A DNA stretch of 64,000 bases from Leptotrichia sp. oral taxon 212 (lineage in GTDB: Bacteria; Fusobacteriota; Fusobacteriia; Fusobacteriales; Leptotrichiaceae), in the NCBI RefSeq assembly GCF_001274535.1, contig NZ_CP012410.1, positions 1,957,126-2,021,125 of the forward strand, written 5' to 3'. Position 1 is the first letter of the stretch. Every line of letters begins with the position of its first letter. Below are positions 47,946 to 56,727 of this stretch, piece by piece. Position numbers and translations under genes: made by a program. The notes under the pieces are model-generated. The model was given only the letters and a program-made list of their open reading frames with translations. It did no database searches and was not told the origin of the DNA.

Positions 47946-47974
47946 GGTATAACACATAAAACTTTGATTGTCAA
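47946..47974 (-). promoter_or_regulatory. Candidate promoter of yedF-like gene
   Basis: TTGACA and TATACC with a 17-base spacer on the minus strand, giving a leader of about 105 bases. Confidence 0.5.
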
Positions 47975-48053
47975 ATTAGTATTGAAAATTCAAATATTGA
48001 ATAAGTTTTTTATATGGCAGAAAGCATTTCAATTATTGCATCTCCTAATTTTT

Positions 48054-48125
48054 TCAGTTATTCCAGCTATTTTCTATTTTTTTGTATTCTTTTCCGTAGC
48101 AAGACCTCAAATAAATTTCCTTCAT
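48054..48125 (-). CDS. Possible 23-residue small ORF
   Basis: ATG with a strong AGGAGG nine bases upstream codes for MKEIYLRSCYGKEYKKIENS plus three residues, then TGA. A second frame continues with LKKLGDAIIEMLSAI, so this could instead be the remains of a longer small gene. It lies upstream of the yedF promoter. No similarity recognised. Confidence 0.25.
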   Translation of the reverse strand: MKEIYLRSCYGKEYKKIENSWNN

Positions 48126-48418
48126 TACTTTTTTCCTCCTATTTTTTATGTAAATATGATTACTCATATTCCAGAGATGTAGCATGCTCCTTCATTATAA
48201 AATCACTCTATTTTGAAGTTTTATTTTCCTATTTTTGAGAGAAAGTGATTTTTTTACATGGTTATTTTTTAATATGGAGTTTTTCTCCAACAAATAAATA
48301 GTACATCTAATTTTAACTTTTATCAAATTATTTTTTCTCTATTCTGTTTTTTTATATATATTGAGGTATTTTTTTTAATCTTAAAATTTTAAAAAATACC
48401 ATTCCCCAAAATTACCAA
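48126..48418. other. AT-rich non-coding region
   Basis: The divergent gap between the yedF-like gene and the folate gene. It contains an inverted repeat (AAAATCACT at 48199-48207, AGTGATTTT at 48244-48252) followed by T on the plus strand. No plus-strand gene is seen for it to terminate. Confidence 0.4.
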
Positions 48419-48447
48419 TTGCAACATCGCTATTATTCTGATACAAT
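48419..48447 (+). promoter_or_regulatory. Promoter of the 5-formyltetrahydrofolate cyclo-ligase gene
   Basis: TTGCAA and TACAAT with a 17-base spacer; the leader would be about 28 bases. Confidence 0.7.
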
Positions 48448-48481
48448 AAAAATCAATAAATTTAAAAGGAGCTGTACATCC

Positions 48482-49051
48482 ATGACAAAAAATGAAATCC
48501 GTAAAAATCTGATTTTAAAAAGAAAACAGCTTTCTAAAGAAACTGTCCAGAAAAATAGCAATTATATTATGGAAAAGCTTCATCCCTATGTTAAAAAAAC
48601 TAAAAATATAATGATTTTTATGAATATGGGAAATGAAGTTGAAATCACAAGGCTGATTACTCTTTATCCTGATAAAAAGTTTTATATTCCAAAAACTTTG
48701 TCAGACAGAAATATGAAAATTAATCTTTATAATGAAAATGAACTGATTTTACATAAATTTGGATATTATGAGTCGTCATGTGATATTTTTTATGATGAAA
48801 AAATTCTTGATTTAATTATAGTTCCTGCAGTTGCTTTTGATTACTCAAAAAATCGTATCGGATTTGGCGGAGGGTATTATGATACTTTTTTAAGCAGAAT
48901 TCTTTTAAATGACCAAAATAATGGAAAAAATCGCAACAAGCCCCTAGTTATAGGAGTGTGTTACGATTTCCAACTAATTGATTATATTCCTTCAGAAGTC
49001 CACGATATAAAAATGGACTGTATTATTACTGAAAAGAATATCATTTTTTAA
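48482..49051 (+). CDS. 5-formyltetrahydrofolate cyclo-ligase
   Basis: Converts 5-formyl-THF to 5,10-methenyl-THF with ATP. 189 residues, normal size. Features: MTKNEIRKNLILKRKQLS at the N-terminus, FMNMGNEVEITRLI near residue 44, and the family signature RIGFGGGYYDTFL near 129 with VPAVAFDYSKN before it. The frame extends 21 codons upstream through the promoter, so the ATG used here, with AAGGAG ten bases before it, is right. Converges with the LD-carboxypeptidase gene; no clear terminator between them. Confidence 0.94.
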   Translation: MTKNEIRKNLILKRKQLSKETVQKNSNYIMEKLHPYVKKTKNIMIFMNMGNEVEITRLITLYPDKKFYIPKTLSDRNMKINLYNENELILHKFGYYESSCDIFYDEKILDLIIVPAVAFDYSKNRIGFGGGYYDTFLSRILLNDQNNGKNRNKPLVIGVCYDFQLIDYIPSEVHDIKMDCIITEKNIIF

Positions 49052-49057
49052 ACTGCT

Positions 49058-50077
49058 TTATTTTACTGATTTTTCTATGATTATTTCATTTTTATAAGTA
49101 TCTATTTTAGCGTTGGCACCAATCGGCACTGTAATGAAAGGTCTTACATGTCCTGACTTGAAACCTTTTATTATTGGAATTTTCATGTCTCCAAAGTTAT
49201 CTATAAAAACATCTTCTAAGGACATATCGTCAAGTTCTGATCTCTTGGCACCCTTAAAATCTCCCAAAATAATACCTTTTATATTTTTCAGCTTTCCGGC
49301 AAGTTTTAACTGCTTAAGCATTCTGTCCACTCTATAGGTTGCTTCATTCACTTCCTCTATAAACAGTATTTTACCATCTGTATTTATTTCATATTCTGTT
49401 CCTAATGAAGCTACTACGAGCGAAAGATTTCCACCTGTTATCTTTCCTTCTCCTCTTCCACTTTTCATTATTGAATAACTGTCATCAAACTCAAGCAGAT
49501 TATATGATTTTTTTTCTATAAGCGCTTTATTAAAAGCATTTTCAGTAGTTTCAGGAATTTTATCAAAATTCGAGCTCATAGGTCCATGGAAAGTAACAAG
49601 ACCTGTTTTTTCATTTATGGCAAGCAATAATGTCGTCAAATCACTGAATCCTGAAAATATTTTAGGATTTTTTCTTATTGTGTCATAATCAAGCTTGTCT
49701 ACAATTCTTATGGTTCCATATCCTCCCCTTATGGCAAAAATTGCCTTTATGTTTTTATTTGCAAACATGTCATTTATATCTTTAGCTCTTATATAGTCAG
49801 TTCCACCAAATCCATACCATCTTGAATCATAGGAACGGCCATATACAACGTTAAATCCTCTACTAAGAAGATATTCCACTTCTGCATCTGCTGAAGTTCC
49901 TTTATAGTTTGCGGGAGCAATGAGTCCTATTGTATCTCCAGGCTTTAATGCCTCGGGAATAACAGTTTCACGCTTTTCAGCCTGTAGTATAAAAGCTGAC
50001 ATCAACATAAATACAAACAATAGGAATATTTTTTTTATATTTGAAACTTTTCCAATAATATCAATTAAACTTTTCAT
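49058..50077 (-). CDS. LD-carboxypeptidase (S66), exported
   Basis: Serine peptidase that removes terminal D-alanine from murein tetrapeptides. 339 residues. An N-terminal hydrophobic segment (about 16-32, IFLLFVFMLMSAFILQ) is a probable signal peptide, so it acts outside the cytoplasm, unlike E. coli LdcA. Core: LKPGDTIGLIAP near 44, AIRGGYGTIR near 115, nucleophile Ser145 in SGFSDLT, Glu near 241 in LFIEEVNE, and His310 in SGHVRPF. The ATG overlaps the HAD gene's stop as ATGA. Confidence 0.92.
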   Translation of the reverse strand: MKSLIDIIGKVSNIKKIFLLFVFMLMSAFILQAEKRETVIPEALKPGDTIGLIAPANYKGTSADAEVEYLLSRGFNVVYGRSYDSRWYGFGGTDYIRAKDINDMFANKNIKAIFAIRGGYGTIRIVDKLDYDTIRKNPKIFSGFSDLTTLLLAINEKTGLVTFHGPMSSNFDKIPETTENAFNKALIEKKSYNLLEFDDSYSIMKSGRGEGKITGGNLSLVVASLGTEYEINTDGKILFIEEVNEATYRVDRMLKQLKLAGKLKNIKGIILGDFKGAKRSELDDMSLEDVFIDNFGDMKIPIIKGFKSGHVRPFITVPIGANAKIDTYKNEIIIEKSVK

Positions 50078-50673
50078 TTTAAAAATTCCTCCAGTTTCTG
50101 TTTAAGTTCAGTATAATCAGGAAGATGTATCCCTCTTATTCCTTTTTTTTCGCAGGCATCAATATTCACTTTTGTATCATCAATAAAAACTGTTTCCTCA
50201 GGAATAAGATTAAATTTATCTATAAGAGTATCATAAATTTCCTTTTCAGGTTTCAGAAGGTAGTAGTAGCATGAAACTGTATGTCCATCAAATAACCTGA
50301 AAAAATCATATTTCTTAAAAATATGCTCAAAGGCAGGCTGATGAAAATTAGACAAAATATATAGATTATATTTTTTCTTCAGTTCCGGCAACAATTTAAC
50401 ATTTTCTTCTATTGGCTGTAATATTTCAAAAAGATCCGCATCAAAAAGCCTGTCAATCTGTTTATCTGCTCCAGGAACTCTTTCCTTGAATATTTTTTTT
50501 GCATCTTCATAGGAAAGAGTCCCTCTGTCAAGCATTAGCCACTCAGTACTTCCAAATATCCCATTATAGAAGTCTTCCCTTTTTTCCTCAGGAACATTTT
50601 CTTCAATATATTCCTTAGGTTCGAACTTTATGAGAACTCTTCCAAGATCAAATACTATATTTTTTATTGACAT
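50074..50673 (-). CDS. HAD-superfamily hydrolase (YihX-like)
   Basis: A 199-residue HAD phosphatase with a small helical cap. Motif I is VFDLGRVLI, motif II LSNFH, motif III Lys in LLKPEKEIYD, and motif IV FIDDTKVNIDACEK. The pattern resembles YihX-type glucose-1-phosphatases, but the substrate is not certain. The frame begins four codons earlier; GGAG is six bases before the ATG used here. It is 60 bases downstream of proS and coupled to the LD-carboxypeptidase gene. Confidence 0.9.
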   Translation of the reverse strand: MSIKNIVFDLGRVLIKFEPKEYIEENVPEEKREDFYNGIFGSTEWLMLDRGTLSYEDAKKIFKERVPGADKQIDRLFDADLFEILQPIEENVKLLPELKKKYNLYILSNFHQPAFEHIFKKYDFFRLFDGHTVSCYYYLLKPEKEIYDTLIDKFNLIPEETVFIDDTKVNIDACEKKGIRGIHLPDYTELKQKLEEFLK

Positions 50674-50732
50674 TGTTTTCTCCATTCTTTATAGCTAAGA
50701 TTTTCTTTAACATCTGTAATGACAGCATACTA

Positions 50733-52445
50733 CTAATCTTTCATAAAATCTTTTACAAACTGTAATACATCTTCTGCTTTAACTTCTGTACTTTCTCCTG
50801 TTCTTCTGTCCTTAATCTCAACTTTACCTTCGACCGCACTTTTTCCAGCAACTATTTTTAAAGGGAATCCAATAAGGTCAGCATCTTTAAACTTAAATCC
50901 TGCTCTTTCATTTCTGTCATCTAAAACTACTTCTATTCCATTAGAAAGCAGTTCTTCATATATTTTTTCTCCTAATAATGATTGTACTTCATCTTTAACA
51001 TTGGCAATTATTACATCAACTAGATAAGGAGCTATATTTTTTGGCCAGATAATACCATATTCGTCGTTATTCTGCTCTATTGCCGCTGCCATAACCCTTG
51101 AAATTCCAATACCATAGCATCCCATTTTCATTATCTGCTGTTTTCCGTTTTCATCAAGAACTGTAGCATTCAATGCCTTTGAATACTTATCTCCTAATTT
51201 AAATATATGTCCTACTTCTATTCCTTTTGCAAGTTTCAAAGTTCCCTTTCCATCAGGTGCAGTGTCTCCCTCTCTTGCATTTCTTATATCTGAAACCATG
51301 TCATAAACTATATCTTCAAGATTTACATTTATATAATGGTATTCTTCCTTATTTGCACCTAATGCAAAGTTTCTTACATATTTAACTGTTTCATCTATTA
51401 CTACTTTCAGCCCTTCTTTTTTCTCATAAGAACCTGCATATCCAGGAACTATTCCAAATTTTTCACAATCTTCAGCTGTCATCATTTCAAGCTCAGTTTT
51501 TGCACCAACTGCATTTTTAAGTTTTATAGAGTTTACATCCAGATCCCCTCTTATTAATGCCAGTACAAAATTTTCTCCATCTTCTGTAATTTCTTTCAGC
51601 ATTACCGCTTTTACTGTTTTTTCCTTAGGAATATTTAAGAATTTTGCCAAATCTTCTATTGTTTTTGCATGTGGAGTCTTTACTAATTCTTTAGGTAATT
51701 TTTCTTCATCACTTTCCTTCAGCTCAATAATACTTTTCGCCTTTTCAATATTTGCAGCATAATTTGAAGAATCATCATACAGAATGTCATCTTCCCCGCT
51801 TTCTGCAAGTACCATGAATTCATTTGAAGAATCTCCTCCTATTGAACCTGAATCTGCCTCTACCGCCCTGAAATTAAGTCCGCATCTTGTAAATATTCTT
51901 TCATATGCAGATTTCATATTCTGATATTCTTCATCAAGGGATTCCTGGTCAAGATGAAAACTGTAGGCATCCTTCATTACAAATTCTCTTCCTCTCATAA
52001 GACCAAATCTAGGTCTTATTTCATCCCTGAATTTCGTCTGAATCTGATAAAGATTAAACGGCAGTTCTTTATACGAAGATATCATATTTCTTACTATATC
52101 TGTCACAACTTCTTCATGAGTAGGCCCTAGAGCAAACTCCCTTTCATTTCTGTCCTTCAGCCTCATAAGTTCAGGACCGTAGGCAAACCATCTTCCTGAT
52201 TCTTCCCAAAGCGAAGCAGGCTGCAATACAGGCATATGTATTTCCTGAGCTCCTGCTCTGTTCATTTCTTCTCTTGTAATATTTTCTATTTTCCTTAAAA
52301 CTCTGTATCCTAAAGGCAGATAACTGTAAACTCCCCTTGTAAGCTGTTTTATCATGGAAGTTCTGAGCATCAGCTGATGACTTGCGAGTTCAACCTCCTT
52401 AGGAGATTCCTTATACGTTTTTAAAAATGCTTTTGATAATCTCAT
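50733..52445 (-). CDS. proS: Prolyl-tRNA synthetase
   Basis: Class II synthetase, bacterial type with inserted editing domain, 570 residues. Class II motif 1 is near residue 63 (AGAQEIHMPVLQPASLWEES), motif 2 near 137 (YQIQTKFRDEIRPRFGLMRG) and motif 3 near 445 (GIGISRVMAAAIEQ). The INS editing domain occupies about 225-390 (TPHAKTIEDLAKFLNIPKEK). The C-terminal anticodon domain ends at 570. AAAGGA precedes the ATG. No T-box leader was seen. Confidence 0.97.
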   Translation of the reverse strand: MRLSKAFLKTYKESPKEVELASHQLMLRTSMIKQLTRGVYSYLPLGYRVLRKIENITREEMNRAGAQEIHMPVLQPASLWEESGRWFAYGPELMRLKDRNEREFALGPTHEEVVTDIVRNMISSYKELPFNLYQIQTKFRDEIRPRFGLMRGREFVMKDAYSFHLDQESLDEEYQNMKSAYERIFTRCGLNFRAVEADSGSIGGDSSNEFMVLAESGEDDILYDDSSNYAANIEKAKSIIELKESDEEKLPKELVKTPHAKTIEDLAKFLNIPKEKTVKAVMLKEITEDGENFVLALIRGDLDVNSIKLKNAVGAKTELEMMTAEDCEKFGIVPGYAGSYEKKEGLKVVIDETVKYVRNFALGANKEEYHYINVNLEDIVYDMVSDIRNAREGDTAPDGKGTLKLAKGIEVGHIFKLGDKYSKALNATVLDENGKQQIMKMGCYGIGISRVMAAAIEQNNDEYGIIWPKNIAPYLVDVIIANVKDEVQSLLGEKIYEELLSNGIEVVLDDRNERAGFKFKDADLIGFPLKIVAGKSAVEGKVEIKDRRTGESTEVKAEDVLQFVKDFMKD

Positions 52446-52502
52446 ATTTATTTCCTTTCATTTTTGATTTTAATTTATCTAAATTATCTATCCTGTTCCC
52501 AT
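52446..52502. other. AT-rich gap upstream of proS
   Basis: Part of the 344-base divergent region between proS and the nucleotidyltransferase gene. Nothing recognised except the adjacent palindrome. Confidence 0.4.
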
Positions 52503-52624
52503 AAAGAGCCTATCTCAAAATAGCAAAAATATAAATGCAATATATGAAAACTATATTTATTCATTTGCTAAAATATAGTTTTTTACATTAATTTTTGAGT
52601 TTTCTTTTTGAGACAGCCTCTTTT
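52503..52624. repeat. Nested palindrome, possible MITE or insertion-sequence remnant
   Basis: An outer imperfect inverted repeat (AAAGAGCCTATCTCAAAA at 52503-52520, TTTTGAGACAGCCTCTTT at 52606-52623, 16 of 18 paired if one G-U counts) encloses an inner perfect 12-bp one (AAAACTATATTT / AAATATAGTTTT at 52547-52582). Ends of the form GAGGCTGTCTCAAAA are common at insertion-sequence termini. It lies between two divergent genes, so neither gene needs a terminator there. Confidence 0.5.
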
Positions 52625-52715
52625 ATTTTATAGATAATTCAATTTATATTATACAAAAAAGACTGAAAGTAGTCCAGTCTTTTAAAAAAATTATTAAGTC
52701 AGATACGATTTTCAT

Positions 52716-52744
52716 TTGATAATTTTATTTTTTTATATTATAAT
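52716..52744 (+). promoter_or_regulatory. Promoter of the nucleotidyltransferase gene
   Basis: TTGATA and TATAAT with a 17-base spacer on the plus strand, about 45 bases before the ATG. Confidence 0.7.
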
Positions 52745-52789
52745 TTGTATAATGATAAATTGTAAAATAAAAATAGGAGATAATAAACA

Positions 52790-53569
52790 ATGGTAGAATT
52801 ATTATTCAAAGAGTTATCCGAACTAAAAGAAGTCGAAGCAATTGCCCTTGGCGGGTCAAGAGCAGGAGAAAACTATGATGAAAAATCAGATTATGATGTG
52901 TATGTATATGTAAATTCGCCTATCAGTGAAAAAGATAGAAAAAATATCTTAAATAAATTCTGTAAATATATGGAAATAGGAAACCATTTCTGGGAATATG
53001 AAGATAACTGTATATTAAATAATCGAATAGAAATTGATATCCTTTACAGAAATATGGAAGACTTTATGCAGGATATAGAAAATGTAGCCGTAAAATGTCA
53101 AGCTAGAAATTCATATACTACATGTATGTGGCATAATTTACGTACATGTAAAATTTTATACGATGAAAACGGAAATTTAGCAAAGTATAAGGAAAAGTAT
53201 TCATTTGATTATCCTGAACAGTTGAAGAAAAACATTATAAATCATCAGCTGAAGCTTATTGATTCATCATTACCTGCATACCCTAATCAGATAAAAAAAG
53301 CTATAGCAAGAGGCGATTTAGTGAGTATTAATCATAGAATTTCAGAATTTCTTGCTTCATATTTTGATATGATTTTTGCCATAAACAATCTTACTCATCC
53401 AGGAGAAAAGAGACTGATTCAGCTTTGTAAGAAACAATGTAAAATTTTACCTGAAAATTTTGAAGAAAATCTTGAACTTCTATTTTCACACATGTTTTCA
53501 AGAAAGAACCAGGAACAATGTATTGAAGCTATTGAGAACATTGTAAAAAATTTAAAGAAGATTATCTAA
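52790..53569 (+). CDS. Nucleotidyltransferase-domain protein
   Basis: A 259-residue protein of the DNA polymerase beta-like nucleotidyltransferase superfamily. The active-site pattern GGSRAGENYDEKSDYDVYVY is at residues 21-40 (Gly-Ser, then Asp36 and Asp38), and a further acidic residue is in RIEIDILYR near 82-90. The C-terminal half is helical, as in aminoglycoside and other small-molecule nucleotidyltransferases. The substrate is unknown. AGGAG lies ten bases before the ATG. It is transcribed alone from a good promoter. Confidence 0.9.
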   Translation: MVELLFKELSELKEVEAIALGGSRAGENYDEKSDYDVYVYVNSPISEKDRKNILNKFCKYMEIGNHFWEYEDNCILNNRIEIDILYRNMEDFMQDIENVAVKCQARNSYTTCMWHNLRTCKILYDENGNLAKYKEKYSFDYPEQLKKNIINHQLKLIDSSLPAYPNQIKKAIARGDLVSINHRISEFLASYFDMIFAINNLTHPGEKRLIQLCKKQCKILPENFEENLELLFSHMFSRKNQEQCIEAIENIVKNLKKII

Positions 53570-53592
53570 AAAAATATATATAATTTAAAAAG

Positions 53593-53678
53593 ACTGTTTT
53601 ATATAAGTGAAATTTTAATAAATGAATAAATATATTTTTTATATAATCTATGTTTCTATTTACAAAACAGTTTTTTTC
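53593..53678 (+). terminator. Possible long-loop terminator
   Basis: ACTGTTTT at 53593-53600 pairs with AAAACAGT at 53664-53671, followed by seven T on the plus strand. The loop is over 60 bases with possible inner pairs. It lies between converging genes. Confidence 0.4.
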
Positions 53679-53704
53679 TCAATATAATTTTTCTTAAAAT
53701 TTTT

Positions 53705-54520
53705 TTACATTTCCTTAAATCCAAAATGCATATAATCTTTTCTTCTAAAATTCTCACCCCATACCCATCCTCTTTTTCTGAATGCTTTTACAACATCTCC
53801 ATTAGGCTTTATGGAATAAGGATTTGTATGCGGTTCCCATTCTTTTCCTACTAACACCCTTCCATCAGTATCTATCTGAGGATTTTCTTCGGGATTTATA
53901 TCTATGGCACGTCCTGTATTATGAAAACTTTTCGAATTTCCACCTCTCCATGCATAACCGATAAGACGTTTTATTGGAAATTTTTCACGCCCATTATAAA
54001 TTTCCCTGAATATTTCCTTTACATCAGGTGCCAGTACATTTAATACCTGTATTCTTTCTGTATCAGAAACCTTTTTTCCATCCTTTAATCTCCATACAGG
54101 CACTTCTATCCAGACTATATGTCTTTCAGCCTCTTCTTTTGAAGGATTTTCAAAATAATCTGCAAGTTCTTCCTTGACTTTACTTTGAAGCCTATCCTGA
54201 TGACTTGTATCTATGTGTTTGTCATTATTTTTATTTTTATTGCCTGAAGAAGCATCAGGCTGGGGTTCTTTAGATTTCGGCTTAAAAACTGATCTGAGAA
54301 GATTATACGAGTACAAATCTCCATCTGCCTGATTATTTTTTGAATATGTTTCAACATTTCCAGTATACACTGCAGATTCTGACATACTTTCAGACATTGA
54401 AACATTTCCTGACAATACAATTCCGAGCATAATAAATACGAAATTTTTTTCGCATTTCCATAATTTTTTTATATTTTTTCTTCCTGTTTCTTCAAATAAT
54501 TTTTTCAAATTAATCAGCAT
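53705..54520 (-). CDS. M15-family peptidoglycan peptidase
   Basis: A 271-residue exported protein with an N-terminal hydrophobic signal (about 27-42, FVFIMLGIVLSGNVSM), a low-complexity Ser/Asn-rich linker (about 45-100), and a C-terminal D-Ala-D-Ala carboxypeptidase-like domain. The latter has the M15 zinc motif SFHNTGRAIDIN near residue 210 and the second His in DYMHFGF near 263, with a conserved WVWGENF. It should cut cell-wall peptides. AGAGGTGAT, a long match to anti-Shine-Dalgarno, precedes the ATG used here; the frame extends three codons upstream via GTG. Confidence 0.85.
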   Translation of the reverse strand: MLINLKKLFEETGRKNIKKLWKCEKNFVFIMLGIVLSGNVSMSESMSESAVYTGNVETYSKNNQADGDLYSYNLLRSVFKPKSKEPQPDASSGNKNKNNDKHIDTSHQDRLQSKVKEELADYFENPSKEEAERHIVWIEVPVWRLKDGKKVSDTERIQVLNVLAPDVKEIFREIYNGREKFPIKRLIGYAWRGGNSKSFHNTGRAIDINPEENPQIDTDGRVLVGKEWEPHTNPYSIKPNGDVVKAFRKRGWVWGENFRRKDYMHFGFKEM

Positions 54521-54612
54521 TCCTATCACCTCTCATATAATTCTGACAGTATAGTGTAACTTTTATCATTTTTAATTACATTTTATTTTTATGTGAAATC
54601 CGTATCAAAAGT

Positions 54613-55956
54613 TTATCCTGTTTCTCTTTGAAGCTTTATCTTCTTCTTTTCCTGCATTTTCTTTTTTTCAGCTATTATATTGTAACTTTTATTCATATAT
54701 AGAATAATCACATACAAAATAACATAATAAATTATGACAGACCATATATCCACTTTTCCATTTATGTCAACCTGCAGAAACGGAACCTTATTTCCAAGAA
54801 AAATAAATCCTTCAAAACCGTTATAAATAATTTTTGCTAAAGGGATAAACAGAATATTTAATATTTTCAAATAAAGTATATTACATAATGTAATAAAAAA
54901 CAATACTTCTATCAAAATTGTCCCTAAAGGTACACCAACAATATTAAGTAAAAAGGAAAATAACGGAAGTTTATCAAAATAATAAAGAAAAAGTGGAATA
55001 CTTGTAATCTGTATGGTTAAACTCAGTAACATAAGTTTTACGGTATCCTTTACAAGTCCTGTTTTCATGTTTCCTAAAAACTTTATTTCACACAGTTTTT
55101 CTACCAGTGGATAGACAAATATTATCGCAGCTACTGCCATATAGGACAGCTGCATTGATATATCAAATATTGCATAAGGATTTAGCACAAGTATGACCGC
55201 TAATGAAATAAACAGTGATTTTTTACTGTCTTCCTGCTCAAAAAAAATTCTTGCACATATCATCATCGCTCCCATTATATAAGCTCTAAGTATTCCCGGC
55301 GACATTCCTACAAGGGTACAGTAAAGTGAAAGGGCAGCAAGGGCAGCTATATATTTTATTCTATATTTAATATTCAGAGTGTCGAGTATTTTCACAATTC
55401 CCATTATAACAAGACCAATATGTGATCCTGAAATAACAATGAGATGTGCCAACCCTGTATATTTGAATCTATCCTTCATATCCTTTCCAACTTCAGACTT
55501 TTCACCTAAAATTGCCGCACGTGAAAAAGCATAAAGATTATCTTCTGTAATAAAAAGCTCATCAAATATGTTTAAAATATATCTTCTCATTACATTCAGT
55601 TTAGAACCCTTATATCCCACGATTTTTCCTTCAATTGTAAGAAATCCATTTTTGTCAGTCACTTTTCTTATTCTATATTTTATCAGATAAAATCCATAAT
55701 CAAAATTCCTGCTGTTTTTTATGGAAGCCTGCTGTTTCAGATATTTATTATTTACTTTCAGTACAGAACCTGTCTTTCCATCCATTTTTACATAAAGCAG
55801 CTGTTCTCCTGAAAGTTCCTCTCTGTAAGTTACAAAGTTAATGTAAAATATAAAAATGACTACACCTGCCACTATTATCGCCACGGTTTTTAGAATATTA
55901 TTCATTGCAGTTTTATCCGATAATAGGCTATTTATTATTCTGTAATCTGTTTTCAT
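54613..55956 (-). CDS. comEC: ComEC-type competence channel without beta-lactamase domain
   Basis: Inner-membrane DNA uptake channel protein, 447 residues. It has the short N-terminal OB-like extracellular part (LYVKMDGKTGSVLKVNNKYL) and the Competence domain with LIVISGSHIGLVIMGIVKIL and TLVGMSPGILRAYIMGAM, with eight or more membrane helices. The C-terminal metallo-beta-lactamase domain of full-length ComEC is missing; the protein ends soon after the last helix. Such short forms occur in other bacteria. Its ATG is directly after the prepilin gene's stop, with GGAGGA inside that gene. Confidence 0.9.
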   Translation of the reverse strand: MKTDYRIINSLLSDKTAMNNILKTVAIIVAGVVIFIFYINFVTYREELSGEQLLYVKMDGKTGSVLKVNNKYLKQQASIKNSRNFDYGFYLIKYRIRKVTDKNGFLTIEGKIVGYKGSKLNVMRRYILNIFDELFITEDNLYAFSRAAILGEKSEVGKDMKDRFKYTGLAHLIVISGSHIGLVIMGIVKILDTLNIKYRIKYIAALAALSLYCTLVGMSPGILRAYIMGAMMICARIFFEQEDSKKSLFISLAVILVLNPYAIFDISMQLSYMAVAAIIFVYPLVEKLCEIKFLGNMKTGLVKDTVKLMLLSLTIQITSIPLFLYYFDKLPLFSFLLNIVGVPLGTILIEVLFFITLCNILYLKILNILFIPLAKIIYNGFEGFIFLGNKVPFLQVDINGKVDIWSVIIYYVILYVIILYMNKSYNIIAEKKKMQEKKKIKLQRETG

Positions 55957-56502
55957 TTACAGTTCCTCCTCCCATAACTGTGATTTTGTATAATCATCCT
56001 TTATATTTATAGGATTTTTTGCCCTGTAAATACTTATTATTGGATATTTTGCCGCATTTATCGTATTTGTTGAAATACGGTAATAAATCTTGTCTCCCTT
56101 TTTATTTAACAGATAAATAGAAAATCCTCTCTCAAAATTCCCTTCCTTCGTTGTTCTTCTTATAAAATCAGCATTCCTGTCAGTATTATTTGTCATGTAC
56201 GAAATATTTCCTGAAATAGTCATTTTATCAATTATATCCTTTTTTCCATTTACTTCTTCCATAAAAAAGACAGTTTTTTTAGATATCTGAAAATCCAGTA
56301 TATATTCTTTCCTGTTCTGCTGCGCATACTGCTGTATTTTCCTTACAAACATGCTTATATTTCTTTTTTCGACTGCAAAGTCCTGTTTCATTTTCTGATT
56401 CTGCATATTGACTGAAACAATTGTAAATAAAATTGCTACAGCTGACATATAAACTAAAACTTCAATAAGTGTAAATCCTCTATTTCCTTCTCTTTTTTTC
56501 AC
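55957..56502 (-). CDS. Type IV pilin-like protein with prepilin signal
   Basis: A 181-residue minor pseudopilin-like protein. The N-terminal KKREGNRGFTLIEVLVYMSA is a classic prepilin peptidase site (cleavage between G and F, Glu at +5), followed by a hydrophobic helix to about residue 30. The remainder is a small globular domain. The start codon is GTG nine bases after AGGAGG; a two-codon ATG-GGG-TGA minicistron overlaps it. Its position in front of comEC points to the DNA uptake pilus. Confidence 0.88.
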   Translation of the reverse strand: MKKREGNRGFTLIEVLVYMSAVAILFTIVSVNMQNQKMKQDFAVEKRNISMFVRKIQQYAQQNRKEYILDFQISKKTVFFMEEVNGKKDIIDKMTISGNISYMTNNTDRNADFIRRTTKEGNFERGFSIYLLNKKGDKIYYRISTNTINAAKYPIISIYRAKNPINIKDDYTKSQLWEEEL

Positions 56503-56727
56503 CCCATTAACCCTCCTATTTTTTAATATATTTTAATCTTTTATTTATTTATTATATTATATTTTTATATTTTTAACAAGACTTTATTAAAAATTTATTT
56601 TTTAATAAATCTGATTATTCCTTGTTTTTTGATGTTAAAAAAGAATTTTTTTGAATTTTCCTATTTCATTTATATTAATAATATGTTAAAATAAATGTAG
56701 AATGATATTTTAAATCTAGGAGTTAGT

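Noticed and set aside
47919-48182. An 87-codon hydrophobic frame on the plus strand
   Set aside because: Starts with TTG without a ribosome site and is rich in F, I and H, typical of antisense AT-rich DNA.
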